Below, in pieces: positions 42,354 to 51,326 of a DNA stretch of 64,000 nt (positions within the stretch are counted from its first letter, which is position 1; each line of letters opens with the position of its first letter). Under the pieces are notes generated by a model. The model saw only the letters and a program-made list of their open reading frames with translations. It did not search any database and was not told the DNA's origin. This stretch comes from Tateyamaria sp947503385 (GTDB lineage: Bacteria > Pseudomonadota > Alphaproteobacteria > Rhodobacterales > Rhodobacteraceae): positions 310,001 to 374,000 of the forward strand of contig NZ_JBNFZM010000004.1 in assembly GCF_051195235.1 (NCBI RefSeq), in the 5' to 3' direction. Both the position numbers and the translations under genes were made by a program.

Positions 42354-42652
42354 TCCGCGAAGTGTCCGTTCCCGAAGGTCAGTGGACCGCAATCGGCACG
42401 GGTCCGCACGCGCTACACTGGGCGTGCGGTCGCTTGCGGATTTGTATCGCGGATACCCCGCCGACCGATCCCCAGGATAGTTTGCTACTGTCCGCGCAGG
42501 GTCAGGTAAAATCGTTCGCATACAATGGTCTAGAAACCGTCTTTGTCATGCCACTTGAGGCTGACGTGACACTGCACGCGGTTCAGGTGAGTTCGTCCGA
42601 ACTGTTCCTTGTCGACAGCGACGGCAACGTTCTCGTGGACGGTGCGTCATGA
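42350..42652 (+). CDS. Beta-rich hypothetical protein, probable phage structural protein (paralogue B)
   Basis: The 100-residue protein begins MIREVSVPEGQWTAIGTGPHALHWACGRLRICIADTPPTDPQDSLLLSAQGQVKSFAYNGLETVFVMPLEADVTLHAVQV. It shares an ATGA with both the preceding stop and the portal start, so the three genes are probably translationally coupled. Its residues 10-80 correspond to residues 12-80 of the preceding protein, indicating an old tandem duplication. Function is unknown. Confidence 0.68.
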   Translation: MIREVSVPEGQWTAIGTGPHALHWACGRLRICIADTPPTDPQDSLLLSAQGQVKSFAYNGLETVFVMPLEADVTLHAVQVSSSELFLVDSDGNVLVDGAS

Positions 42653-43803
42653 TCTGGCCGTTTACCCGATCCGTTGAAACCAAGGACGCGACGCGTGGCG
42701 TTTGGGAAGCCTTGTGGCCGTCGACACCGGCGAAAACCGGTCAGGTGGTCACGCCCGAAGTCGCATTGCGTCAGACAACCGTTCTCGCGTGCGTGCGGAT
42801 CATTTCGGAAACCGTCGGTCAGCTTCCCTTGCACGCGTACACCCGTGCACCTGACGGGACGACCGAACGGGATCGCATCAGCGTTTTTCACCGAATGTTT
42901 TCGCGCGGCCCGAACCCGTGGACCACGGCGTTCGATTTCCGTCTGGCCATGCAGGCCGACGTTCTGTTGCACGGGAGCGCCTTCGCCGTCATTCAGCGCG
43001 ACCGTCAGGGCGAACCGCGCTTTCTGCGTAAGCTACCGGCCCGGTCGGTTCATATCGACGAAAACCGGTTGACCGACGAACCGACGTACCGCGTGACCCT
43101 GTCCGAAGGCGGTTCGAAGAACTTCAGCCATCGCGATATTCTGCACATTCGCGCGTTGCACAGGAAAGCCGTCACCGACCTGTGCAAAGAGGCCATCGCG
43201 GTTGCGCTTGCGCAAGAGGCTGAGCTGGCCGCGTCCTTGTCACACGGTCAGAAACCGTCGGGCATTCTCATGTTCGAGAACGCCATGACCGACGCGGCAA
43301 TCGACCGCGCGCAGCAACAGTTCCGCGCACTGGGCGAACGCAAGGGGACTGCGGTTCTCGACGGGTCGGCAAAGTATCAGCCGCTGGGCGTCATGAACGC
43401 CGACGCGCAGTTTTTGGAATTGCGCCGCCATCAGGTCGCGGAAATCGCGCGGGCGTTTCGGGTGCCTTTGCACATGTTGCAAGAACTCGAACGGATCACG
43501 CACCAGAACGCCGAACAGATGGGTCGGCAATTCCTGCAATTCACGATGATGCCGCACCTGAAATCGTGGGAACAGGAATGCAATCTGAAACTGGGGGCTG
43601 ACGACGGTTCCCGGTATTTCGAATTCCTGACCGACGATATCGCAAAGGCCGATCTGGCCGCACGAATGCAGTCGTATTCGCAGGCGGTCACGAACGGAAT
43701 TCTTTCACCCAACGAAGCACGCGCAATGGAAAATCGCGCCCCCTATCCGGGCGGCGACGAATTCCTGCGTCCGCTCAATATGCAGGGGTCAACCGATGGC
43801 TAA
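42649..43803 (+). CDS. HK97-family phage portal protein
   Basis: The portal is the dodecameric ring at one capsid vertex through which DNA enters and leaves. The 384-residue protein has the HK97 portal pattern: ACVRIISETVGQLPLHAYTR, FRLAMQADVLLHGSAFAVIQRDRQGEP, DILHIRALH and HQVAEIARAFRVPLHMLQELERITHQNAEQMGRQFLQFTMMPHLKSWEQECNLKL. A full-length portal suggests the head module is functional. The stop overlaps the protease-capsid start by 8 bases. Confidence 0.93.
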   Translation: MIWPFTRSVETKDATRGVWEALWPSTPAKTGQVVTPEVALRQTTVLACVRIISETVGQLPLHAYTRAPDGTTERDRISVFHRMFSRGPNPWTTAFDFRLAMQADVLLHGSAFAVIQRDRQGEPRFLRKLPARSVHIDENRLTDEPTYRVTLSEGGSKNFSHRDILHIRALHRKAVTDLCKEAIAVALAQEAELAASLSHGQKPSGILMFENAMTDAAIDRAQQQFRALGERKGTAVLDGSAKYQPLGVMNADAQFLELRRHQVAEIARAFRVPLHMLQELERITHQNAEQMGRQFLQFTMMPHLKSWEQECNLKLGADDGSRYFEFLTDDIAKADLAARMQSYSQAVTNGILSPNEARAMENRAPYPGGDEFLRPLNMQGSTDG

Positions 43804-45367
43804 AGACTTTCTTGAAACGCACGAATTTGCGCCTGTACAGGTCAAGTTCGCCAATCCCGAAAACGGCGTCGTCAAAGGCATTGCCGCCACCTACGACAGC
43901 AATCCCGACCGCGTCGGTGACACGATCAAACAGGGTGCTTTCACGAATACGCTGAACCAGATCGACACCGAAGGTCGGTCGGTCGTGATGCTCGACAACC
44001 ATGACCCGTCAAAGCCCATCGGGCGCTGGACGAAGTTCGAAGACGGACCCGACGGCCTGAAGGTCGAAGGGCGTTTGAGCATCAACAGCGACGCGGGCCG
44101 CAACGTCTGGGCACTCATGAAAGACGGCGTTCTTGACGCTCTGAGCATCGGTTACCGCACCGTCTCTGCCGATCCGCGCGCAGGCGGCGGTCGCGTGCTG
44201 ACCGAAATCGACCTTGTCGAAATTTCCGTTGTGACCTTCCCCGCCAATCGCGCGGCGGTCGTCACGGATGTGAAGGGGGACGACCCCACAACCAAGGCCC
44301 AAAAGGCCGCAACAGGAGGGGCCAACGACATGGCACTTGACGCGTCCGAATTGGACACCGAATTGAAAAAAGCAAACGAACGGATTGCGGATCTGGAGGC
44401 GAAATTCGACGCCGTCCCCGCAAAGGCGAAGGCGGACGAAACCCCCGTCGAGGTCAAGGCGTTCGAGAACTTCGCCCGTCACGGCAAAGAGGGCATGGCG
44501 GCGGATGAAATCAAGGCGCTGAATTCCGGCACCGACGCGCAGGGCGGGTTCCTTGTTCCCGAAGATTTCCGCGCCGAACTGATCCGTGACCTGACCGAAG
44601 TTTCGCCGATGCGCCAAGTCGCACGCGTGACCACGACCGGTCGCGACGAATTGGTTTTGCCGAAGCGTCTGACGAAACTCGCCGGGGGCTGGACCGCTGA
44701 ACTGGCTGACCGCACCGAAAGCGAACCCACCTACGGTCAGATCAAAATCCCGGTGCACGAAATCGGTGTGTTCACGGCCATCTCGAACATGAACCTCGAA
44801 GACAGCGCGTTCGACATGCAAGCCGAACTGACCGCTGATTTCGCGGAAAGTTTCGGGGAAATCGAAAGCAACGCGTTTATCGTCGGTGACGGTGTCGGCA
44901 AGCCGAAGGGCATTCTCGACAGCGCCGACATTCCGACGGTCAACACCGCAGCGGCGGGCGTGATCGACGGCGATGATCTGATCGGGCTGTTCTATTCGCT
45001 GAAGGCGTCTTACCGGAATTCCGGTGCGTGGATGATGAATTCGCAGACCCTTGCGGCTGTGCGCAAGCTGAAGACGGCGGGCGGCGACTACATCTGGCGC
45101 GAAAGCCTTGCCGACGGTCAGCCCGCCACGATCCTTGGTCGACCGGTGTATGAGGCCCCCGACATGCCCGATCCCATCGCCAACGCAAAGGCCGTCGCCT
45201 TCGGTGATTTCAGCCGGGCTTACCGGATCGTGACGCGCCTCGATATCAGCGTTCTGCGCGACCCGTATTCCCTCGCGACAAAGTCGATGGTGCGGTTCCA
45301 CGCCCGTGCACGCGTCGGCGGCGACGTGGTCCAGGGTGAGGCCGCACGGACGCTTACGCAGGCGTAA
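43796..45367 (+). CDS. Fused HK97 prohead protease and major capsid protein
   Basis: One 523-residue frame joins two proteins that are usually separate. Residues 1-165 form the HK97-type (U35) prohead protease with His69 (LDNHDPSKPIGRW), Ser117 (LDALSIGYR) and the LVEISVVTFPAN segment. A coiled-coil-like scaffold region follows (about 182-205). Residues 215-523 are an HK97-fold major capsid protein (NSGTDAQGGFLVPEDFRAELIRDLTEVSPMRQVARV, GGWTAELADRTESEPTYGQIKIPVHEIGVFTAISNMNLEDS, FIVGDGVGKPKGIL). AGGAGG and an in-frame ATG at codon 179 could give a separate capsid. It would assemble and mature the head shell. Confidence 0.92.
   Translation: MAKDFLETHEFAPVQVKFANPENGVVKGIAATYDSNPDRVGDTIKQGAFTNTLNQIDTEGRSVVMLDNHDPSKPIGRWTKFEDGPDGLKVEGRLSINSDAGRNVWALMKDGVLDALSIGYRTVSADPRAGGGRVLTEIDLVEISVVTFPANRAAVVTDVKGDDPTTKAQKAATGGANDMALDASELDTELKKANERIADLEAKFDAVPAKAKADETPVEVKAFENFARHGKEGMAADEIKALNSGTDAQGGFLVPEDFRAELIRDLTEVSPMRQVARVTTTGRDELVLPKRLTKLAGGWTAELADRTESEPTYGQIKIPVHEIGVFTAISNMNLEDSAFDMQAELTADFAESFGEIESNAFIVGDGVGKPKGILDSADIPTVNTAAAGVIDGDDLIGLFYSLKASYRNSGAWMMNSQTLAAVRKLKTAGGDYIWRESLADGQPATILGRPVYEAPDMPDPIANAKAVAFGDFSRAYRIVTRLDISVLRDPYSLATKSMVRFHARARVGGDVVQGEAARTLTQA
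44314..44332 (+). promoter_or_regulatory. Internal ribosome site and ATG within the protease-capsid gene
   Basis: AGGAGGG (44314-44320) lies ten bases before the in-frame ATG at 44330-44332 (codon 179, MALDASELDTELKK), exactly at the junction between protease and scaffold/capsid parts. This could allow extra capsid without protease. It is a sequence-based prediction. Confidence 0.55.
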
Positions 45368-45389
45368 CCCATGCGAACTAAACTCTTGG

Positions 45390-45425
45390 GGGGCGGTAGG
45401 GGCAACCTTGCCGCCCTGTTGTCTT
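45390..45425 (+). terminator. Terminator-like hairpin after the capsid gene
   Basis: GGGCGG (45391-45396) pairs with CCGCCC (45411-45416), with an inner AGG/CCT helix, and is followed by TGTTGTCTT, a weak T-tract. It lies about 23 bases after the capsid stop and would end the head-gene transcript. Confidence 0.6.
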
Positions 45426-46006
45426 AGCACGGATACGTCATGACGCGTTCAACTGTTGCATCGCCGTGACGGCCATCAGCCCCAAGCAGACAATCACCGA
45501 ACAAACCGTACACTCTGCGTCGTGACTGCCGCTCGTCCAGACTTTGCAATACACCTGATCTGCGGTATAGGCACGTCAGCCAAAAGGAGGACACACTTTG
45601 ACCAAACTTTTGGAAGCGCGGTAAACACCTTGATGCAGGAAGGATAACCACAGCTCCGCGGCATGTGTTGGTGGTCAAACGGAGCGAAACGGATGTGGGA
45701 CGTCAATGTCAATGTCATGCTGATTGCGTACGCCGCTGCATAGGCGTGCGACAACAGCGCCTTCGACGGAACGACTGATGAGAGGACCCCGGAACCACCG
45801 GAGGGGAAACCTGGTCGAATGTCGGAGGCATCACCCTACTGCAGAACTCTGTTTGAGCGGTGCCTCAGAAAAGCTGTGCGCAGCCCAATACGGACATTCA
45901 TCTAGCGACCACAGGCGGCCTGGATGCGGACGTTGCTGACGTTCGCTGCTGTTGCGCCAAGGTCCGCTTTGGCTGCCTACTTATCATAGACAAACCTGAA
46001 TTTGGG
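45426..46006. other. Gene-poor junction between head module and defence block
   Basis: No full gene is supported in this ~580-base stretch. A perfect AAGGAGG ribosome site (45584-45590) is followed seven bases later by TTG and only seven more sense codons (TKLLEAR) before TAA at 45622, which looks like the remnant of a truncated gene. Farther right, short GCGGAC/GTCCGC motifs occur near 45926 and 45963. This is probably where the defence cargo replaced the rest of the head operon. Confidence 0.45.
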
Positions 46007-47455
46007 CTACCTAGCAAGGAAGCCTTTGACACCGTTTCGAATTGAATCAAACCCAGTAAGATCGTTGGAGTAAACGATATGCCGAAGGTGACGAGTGTCA
46101 AATGGGATATCACCTGTGCTTTGAGTTAGTAGTAGAATCTTCTTTCCAAGTGTGTGGCCAATACCAAGCTCGTAGTACACATTTGGGTTCTTACCCGTCA
46201 CGTCTGCTATCATGAATTCTGACTTCACGATAGCATTCCAAACGTCCTCCATTACGTTCTCGCCATGCATTTCATCTGCTCGAATCGTAGATATGCCTTC
46301 GTCTGCGAGAACTTCTTTGAGAATTTTGGATACAGTGTCTGACCAGTTTTCGCCAAACGGCATTATTACGAAACAGGTGGACTTGTTAATTCCCGTGTCG
46401 CGTCCAGAGAAAATGGGGTCAACTATCATACTGTTTATCCTTCGCTGGTGAAGATATCGAGCCAGTGGCGAGAAGTTTCGACACGCTCGAGAGACAAGCG
46501 TTGCCCCATAACCGAAGCTAGAGTGGGATACCGAGTCGAAGACAAATACAAGTACCCCAAGAACTTCGTTGTCATAAACTACCGGGGAAAGCGTTATCCG
46601 ATCATACTCCCCGAACCCTATCGATGAAATCGAAGATAGTGCGTTGCAAAAGGCGCTGTGCAGTTCTGAGTTTTGCTCGATGTGTTTATGTCCGCTGTGC
46701 CTGATATCACCGAAGTACCGCTCGAACTCATCCTCTCGCGAGAACTTTAGCCTTTTGCCTCCAATAATGTATGGGCGCTCTCGTTTTTTCGGAGCGTTCA
46801 GCGTCGCATACTCTAGAAACACAGAATCCGTGTCGATCACCGCAAAAGCACATAGCTTTGCCCCCAAAGACTTCGCGAGTATCCTAGTTAGTTTGATGGC
46901 AAAAGTTCCCGGAAGGATCGATTGGTCCCGCGCCATCTGATACAAGCTTTCCACATCCGACAGGCCGCGCTCGACAGACTTGGAAACCATTTCCTTCTTC
47001 GAAGATATAAAGTCGTTCACTAAAAAGTCGCAGAATGCCTTTACGGCAAAAGCTTCGGTCTCATCGGCAGGTTCAATATAAGCTACAACTTGGGCCTTGT
47101 AGCCATCGCTGGTGGATGTCAAAAATCCGGGATCGAGTTGCGTAGCTTTGGAGTGGATTGCGACAAGATTGTCCATCGACTGAAGGTCGCTTATCGGCCT
47201 CGGAATGTGTCCTCCGCCATCCGTCAAGCTATAGAAAACGTCACCCTCCCCACTTCGAGTTCGGATAATGATCTTTTCAATGCCAAGCCTATCTACAACG
47301 TTCTTATTGTAGCGATGAAAGTTTAATACGGCAGAACTAAGCGGATCGCCATGAACAGCAGCAGAACTGCTTCGACTAAGACGAGTTCTGTCACGTGCCA
47401 AAAAATGTAATAGGTTTGTGACTTCTATTGGCACTTTGGCGCATCCAAGCTTCAT
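46007..47455 (-). CDS. Predicted defence effector: possible GAF-like sensor with C-terminal nucleoside-deoxyribosyltransferase/TIR-like domain
   Basis: From the ATG at 47455 the protein has 482 residues. The middle (about 165-340) reads like a GAF-type ligand domain (GTFAIKLTRILAKSLGAKLCAFAVIDTDSVFLEYATLN, ITLSPVVYDNEVLGVLVFVFDS). The C-terminal 120 residues have the CFVIMPFGENW opening (near 362), an IRADEMHG strand, then EFMIADVTGKNPNVYYELGIGHTLGKKILLLTQ with a candidate catalytic Glu near 429. This fold is shared by 2'-deoxyribosyltransferases and TIR-like NAD-cleaving effectors of bacterial immunity. It lies in an AT-richer block beside a NACHT gene. Abortive infection is inferred. No clear ribosome site is seen; the open frame to 47638 seems non-coding upstream. 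Confidence 0.72.
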   Translation of the reverse strand: MKLGCAKVPIEVTNLLHFLARDRTRLSRSSSAAVHGDPLSSAVLNFHRYNKNVVDRLGIEKIIIRTRSGEGDVFYSLTDGGGHIPRPISDLQSMDNLVAIHSKATQLDPGFLTSTSDGYKAQVVAYIEPADETEAFAVKAFCDFLVNDFISSKKEMVSKSVERGLSDVESLYQMARDQSILPGTFAIKLTRILAKSLGAKLCAFAVIDTDSVFLEYATLNAPKKRERPYIIGGKRLKFSREDEFERYFGDIRHSGHKHIEQNSELHSAFCNALSSISSIGFGEYDRITLSPVVYDNEVLGVLVFVFDSVSHSSFGYGATLVSRACRNFSPLARYLHQRRINSMIVDPIFSGRDTGINKSTCFVIMPFGENWSDTVSKILKEVLADEGISTIRADEMHGENVMEDVWNAIVKSEFMIADVTGKNPNVYYELGIGHTLGKKILLLTQSTGDIPFDTRHLRHIVYSNDLTGFDSIRNGVKGFLAR

Positions 47456-47960
47456 AGTTTCTGGAGTCAGTGTATCTTCTGCGCTTTGGTTGGCAATCGC
47501 TGGTTGCCGATTGCAGTAGAAATACCTCAACGGTGACTGGCACGTTTGGTTCGCAAAACCCGCAACGCAGACATCTGTAAGTGACGCAGCATCCAGAAGT
47601 ATGGGCTCTGTCCCGACATTGGCTGCATACCGCGCCAAGGTCGGCGCGCAGCCCGAAGCGGACTTTGCGAGGAGAGCAGAGTCGGCATGTGTTGCAGAGG
47701 GCCGTGTGGGAGCCGGTCATTCGCCGCATGTGCGATAGCGCTCTAAAACGCATACGGAAGCGGACGTTCAGTTTCCATAGAACTCGCACAGCACTCTATA
47801 CGGGAGCAAGTCGGCTTCGAACTCATGGTTACGAGGCTGCAAAGAACACGTATCGCGTAGAACCTGCATTGGCTGGAAACGGCCATCCGTAAGGACTGTC
47901 GTCAATCGCGACTATTTCCAAGCGTCTTACAATAGCGTGCAACCTGTGAGTACACAATTG
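47456..47960. other. Intergenic stretch with repeated GCGGAC motifs
   Basis: These ~500 bases between two minus-strand genes hold no convincing gene. AAGCGGAC occurs at about 47657-47664 and GAAGCGGACGTTC near 47757-47769, similar to GCGGAC motifs at the left edge of the defence block (45926). It should contain the promoter of the NDT/TIR-like gene, though I cannot mark clear -35 and -10 boxes. Confidence 0.35.
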
Positions 47961-50288
47961 CTAAGCCTGTAAAATTCGACGCGCAAATTTTGGGCTCGGA
48001 CTTTCCAAAAAGCGTCTGACCTCGGCCGATTTCCCCGAAACGGACTTCCAGATAGTATCGTTTGCCACACCTGGAACTTGAACAATAAAGCCTGTTTTTT
48101 CAAGGGTCCTAATTACTGACTTGACCTCATCATGTAGATGAGGCGCATTACCACTTAGTAAGGCCTTCTCAACACGAGGGCCAGACTGCTCATATGTCTT
48201 CCTTAGGACATCATAAACAATCTGTTCAGCAACGTTCTTAAAAGTCATTTTTTGCTCAACTAGGTCAGACTCCCGATTAACTGCTAACTCTACTTCACAA
48301 CCGCTCATAGACCCAAACTTGAGAGCTTGACTTCCTACCGCTAAAATCTGCTCACATACACATTCAGAAAATACTGGCAGTAGGCTGTCATCCTCGACAT
48401 AGTCAAAAATGATTTTTTCAAAATAACAATTATGAAATTGAATCCGTGAATAGTTTTCTCTAACTTTTTCCAAAATAAGAGTGCTTACATCACAGTTGGA
48501 AATCTCAATGTGTGCACCCTTGTAGGGAGTGCCAAAATAGATCATCGAGTGTAAGAGGTCGAGTTGTGAGTGATTGTCTTGAGATTTATTGTTAATGAAC
48601 GATAGAAAAGGAGAGCATTTGTCGGCGTCAAAAACGACTTCACTAAGCGTTTCAATTCCGGCAATGCCAAGCGGGTTTTTAATGCCAACATACGCGTTAA
48701 GTCGAAAATCTGCATAGTCTTGGAATAAGTTACTTAAATAGGTGGCTGAACAAACGTCCACGAAGTCAGGAGACATAAAATTCTTGGACTCGATTGATAC
48801 CTGCGGCGAGTTGCGCGTGCTAGCTTCAAATCTCATCGACTCAGCTTGAACAAGGCCGGGAAGTCGCATCAACTCACCGAGTACAACGCCTTCTGGTTCA
48901 TCGCCAAAAACATTCCGATAGGTTTCTGTAAGATCTGTAGTCGTGATAGGGCCAACTCCACTCCCACGCTTTCTAGCCACTGTAGCCAATTCACCATAAA
49001 TCTCCAGAAGGTCCTTTTTTATCAACGGCAACATATCGATTTGATCGACTTCCCGTTGACAAAATCTGTCAAGTAACAGTTTCCAACCAACGGAAGCATC
49101 AAGTGTAGATATTTCGCCTAGACTTTTTCTGGAATCCAAAACGGCCAGATAGCCAAGCAACAAGGGGCGTCTAGGTAACCAGTCAGGCGGTTGAAAGTTT
49201 GCATTATACTTTTGAAGAAAACGGGTCAGTTCTACTTCAGTTGCAATGTCGCTGAGCTCCAGTTGTTCCCAACTTTCATTCACGCCCAAGCAAGCCTTGG
49301 CCTCTTCAAAGGTCGGGAAGAAGTGCGATCTTCCAGCAATTACTATTACTGCATTTTCAGGGCTTTCAGAAACAAGTCTTCTAACTACCAATAGCGCTTG
49401 CCGTCGAATATCAAAGTACTTTTCATCTCTTCGCAGTGAGAGGCGGGGGACCATCTCATCGAAACCATCAATCAAAAGCGTGACATAACCTGCTCGCCAG
49501 GCACGTATCAGCGGTTCCCCAAGATCTCTGACACCAATCCTATCAGCATGCCTTCGCAACGCTTCGTCTGGTGACTCCAGGTTTGCGAAATCTCTTAGGT
49601 TAAGTGCAACAGGAAACGTCTCTTTTCGTCCAGAGGTGTGTGCCTTTGCGAGATGAAGGAATAACTCCCTCATGTGCATGCTCTTGCCAGTGCCAAAATC
49701 ACCCAATAAGAGAACGCGATTTACAGACCCTTTATCAATCCACGATTTCAGAACATCGAGCTGAATTGGTTTTTTCTTCTTTCCGTTGCCAATTCTTGAT
49801 AAACTTGTTTGGACAAAGAAATCGGTTTCAAAATCCTGGCTTTCACGAAATAAATCTACGGCACTTCCAAAGCGATAGTGTGATCGCGCAGATAGATATT
49901 TTGCGCTATCGATGACACGCGAAACAAACTGTCTATAGCTTTGATGCCTGATATTGCTTGGGTAAGTTCGTAGTAGCTCTCTCTGCTCAGGTGCAAGATC
50001 GAATTTAGTGATGAACCATCCTGTAATTGGTTTTGATCCCCGAAATTCCCTTTGCAACTCAGAGATACGTTTCCGAAGCTTGTCAAGGTCATGGGCAGCT
50101 TTCGACTTTTTCTGTGAGACGGTAACCTCAACGACGTGTACAACTAGATCAGTTTCATAGTACCCATCGTGTTCGATCCCGTCGATAATGTAATTGATCC
50201 TCCGGTCTGAATATGGGCTAAAAATCTGATCACAGATTCTGATGATCTGAGCTTCGAAGTTCTTTTCATCGAGTAGTGCTTTGTCCAC
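47961..50288 (-). CDS. NACHT-type STAND NTPase with nuclease-like N-terminal domain
   Basis: The 775-residue protein has an N-terminal PD-(D/E)xK-like region (DGIEHDGYYETDLVVHVVEVTVSQKKSKAAHDLDKLRKRI; Asp47, Glu54), then a NACHT ATPase with Walker A LLGDFGTGKSMHMREL (about 194-209) and Walker B LLIDGFDEM (271-279), a helical region and a C-terminal sensor-like part with short beta repeats (ISNCDVSTLILEKVRENYSRIQFHNCYFEKIIFDYV). Related bacterial NACHT proteins defend against phages by sensing an invader and activating the effector domain. Start is GTG at 50288. Codon use is AT-richer than in the flanking head genes, indicating a separate origin. Confidence 0.85.
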   Translation of the reverse strand: MDKALLDEKNFEAQIIRICDQIFSPYSDRRINYIIDGIEHDGYYETDLVVHVVEVTVSQKKSKAAHDLDKLRKRISELQREFRGSKPITGWFITKFDLAPEQRELLRTYPSNIRHQSYRQFVSRVIDSAKYLSARSHYRFGSAVDLFRESQDFETDFFVQTSLSRIGNGKKKKPIQLDVLKSWIDKGSVNRVLLLGDFGTGKSMHMRELFLHLAKAHTSGRKETFPVALNLRDFANLESPDEALRRHADRIGVRDLGEPLIRAWRAGYVTLLIDGFDEMVPRLSLRRDEKYFDIRRQALLVVRRLVSESPENAVIVIAGRSHFFPTFEEAKACLGVNESWEQLELSDIATEVELTRFLQKYNANFQPPDWLPRRPLLLGYLAVLDSRKSLGEISTLDASVGWKLLLDRFCQREVDQIDMLPLIKKDLLEIYGELATVARKRGSGVGPITTTDLTETYRNVFGDEPEGVVLGELMRLPGLVQAESMRFEASTRNSPQVSIESKNFMSPDFVDVCSATYLSNLFQDYADFRLNAYVGIKNPLGIAGIETLSEVVFDADKCSPFLSFINNKSQDNHSQLDLLHSMIYFGTPYKGAHIEISNCDVSTLILEKVRENYSRIQFHNCYFEKIIFDYVEDDSLLPVFSECVCEQILAVGSQALKFGSMSGCEVELAVNRESDLVEQKMTFKNVAEQIVYDVLRKTYEQSGPRVEKALLSGNAPHLHDEVKSVIRTLEKTGFIVQVPGVANDTIWKSVSGKSAEVRRFLESPSPKFARRILQA

Positions 50289-50807
50289 GTTTCTCTCATT
50301 GGCATCTACAGGTTCAGTTGGCGTTATGCTCAGTCGACATGCTTGTCGGACAATTGTCTTGAGTCAAACTGTTTAGGTCGACTTCCAGTCTACTTTTTTG
50401 ATCGCTGTGCTAGCGCTCTAGAGAAGTTGGCTCTTCGATGAATAGTAGAATGTACCTTGCGACTGCGTCCTTGGAGTTGTTGTGCTTCGCGAGCAAAGCG
50501 CAGGAGCTGCCGTTCGTTTTCATTGAACGAATGACCGTATAGGAGACGCAGCGACATTCCCTGCAGAGAGGCGGCGAGTTTCCGCAACCGGGTGCGCTCG
50601 CCTCAAGTCAATCCCAAAGTTCGCAACTTTGCAAAGCCCGCTTTCTGCGCAAAACGCATTGCGGGATTGTTGTGGAATTTGCGCACTGGAACGATATCCC
50701 GTCTTCGCTGAGGTAAACTTACGCAACCCTAGAAAGCTGACCTAATACGCTGGTTTTATTGCTGAATTTTGGTACGGTGACCCCGACAATCCAAAGGGGG
50801 TTTGCAC
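50289..50807. other. Intergenic stretch right of the defence block
   Basis: About 520 bases without a supported gene separate the divergent NACHT and 172-residue genes. The reading frames are short and lack ribosome sites. Base composition shifts here from AT-richer back to the GC-rich style of the phage-like part, so one edge of the defence cargo probably lies in this stretch. Confidence 0.35.
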
Positions 50808-51326
50808 ATGCTTTCGATCACACAAGCCACCCAGCTTTTGGCTGAGATTTATGACGTCCCTGAAAGCGGTCTCATGACGACAAAGGACGCGCTGCGCCGA
50901 TCCGGCATGTTCCCGACCGCACAAGGTCGGTCGATCCCGCCTACAACGCCTGTACGCATTGCCCTGTTGATTATTGGTCTGGGCGTCACCTATCCCGAAC
51001 GTATCGCCGAACTCGCGGACCTGCGCCGCTTCGTTTACCGGCCCGGTGACATGACCGCGCAAGTGACACTGGGTGACGTGTTGTCTGAAATCGTCAAAGG
51101 TCTGTTCGAGAACCCCGGCAAGGCCGTCGACATGCACCTGATTATGACCGCCACAGAGGCCCCGTGGGCGACGCTACAGGGGCCGTCAGGCGTCGTGATG
51201 CAGTTCGGGGAGGTCGGCAACGGCGGAGGCTTTGTGACGCGTCAGGCAACCGTTTCCTTGGCCCCCTTGGCGTTGTTCTGCGAAGCCGCGCGCAACTTAT
51301 CGCACCCGTACAGTGTCACCGGATGA
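50808..51326 (+). CDS. Hypothetical protein of the integrative element
   Basis: The 172-residue protein (MLSITQATQLLAEIYDVPESGLMTTKDALRRSGMFPTAQGRSIPPTTPVRIALLIIGLGVTYPERIAELADLRRFVYRP) starts at ATG 50808 with AAAGGGGG upstream. The N-terminal helices could be DNA-binding, and the C-terminal half (VVMQFGEVGNGGGFVTRQATVSLAPLALFCEAARNL) is beta-rich. I do not recognise the family. Its stop overlaps the next gene by ATGA, so it belongs to a three-gene operon of probable regulators. Confidence 0.68.
   Translation: MLSITQATQLLAEIYDVPESGLMTTKDALRRSGMFPTAQGRSIPPTTPVRIALLIIGLGVTYPERIAELADLRRFVYRPGDMTAQVTLGDVLSEIVKGLFENPGKAVDMHLIMTATEAPWATLQGPSGVVMQFGEVGNGGGFVTRQATVSLAPLALFCEAARNLSHPYSVTG

Noticed and set aside
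42649..45367. The portal and capsid genes as a gene transfer agent (RcGTA) cluster
   Set aside because: The genes are fused and rearranged, lie inside an integrase-bounded tRNA element, and the GTA tail and terminase genes are missing.
45456..45754. Short frames on both strands after the capsid gene as real genes
   Set aside because: No family likeness, overlapping frames on both strands, and no well-placed start; only the truncated TTG frame has a good ribosome site.
45926..47769. Recurring GCGGAC motifs as a defined mobile repeat
   Set aside because: The shared parts are only 6-12 bases with no consistent ends, so they are noted but not called as an element.
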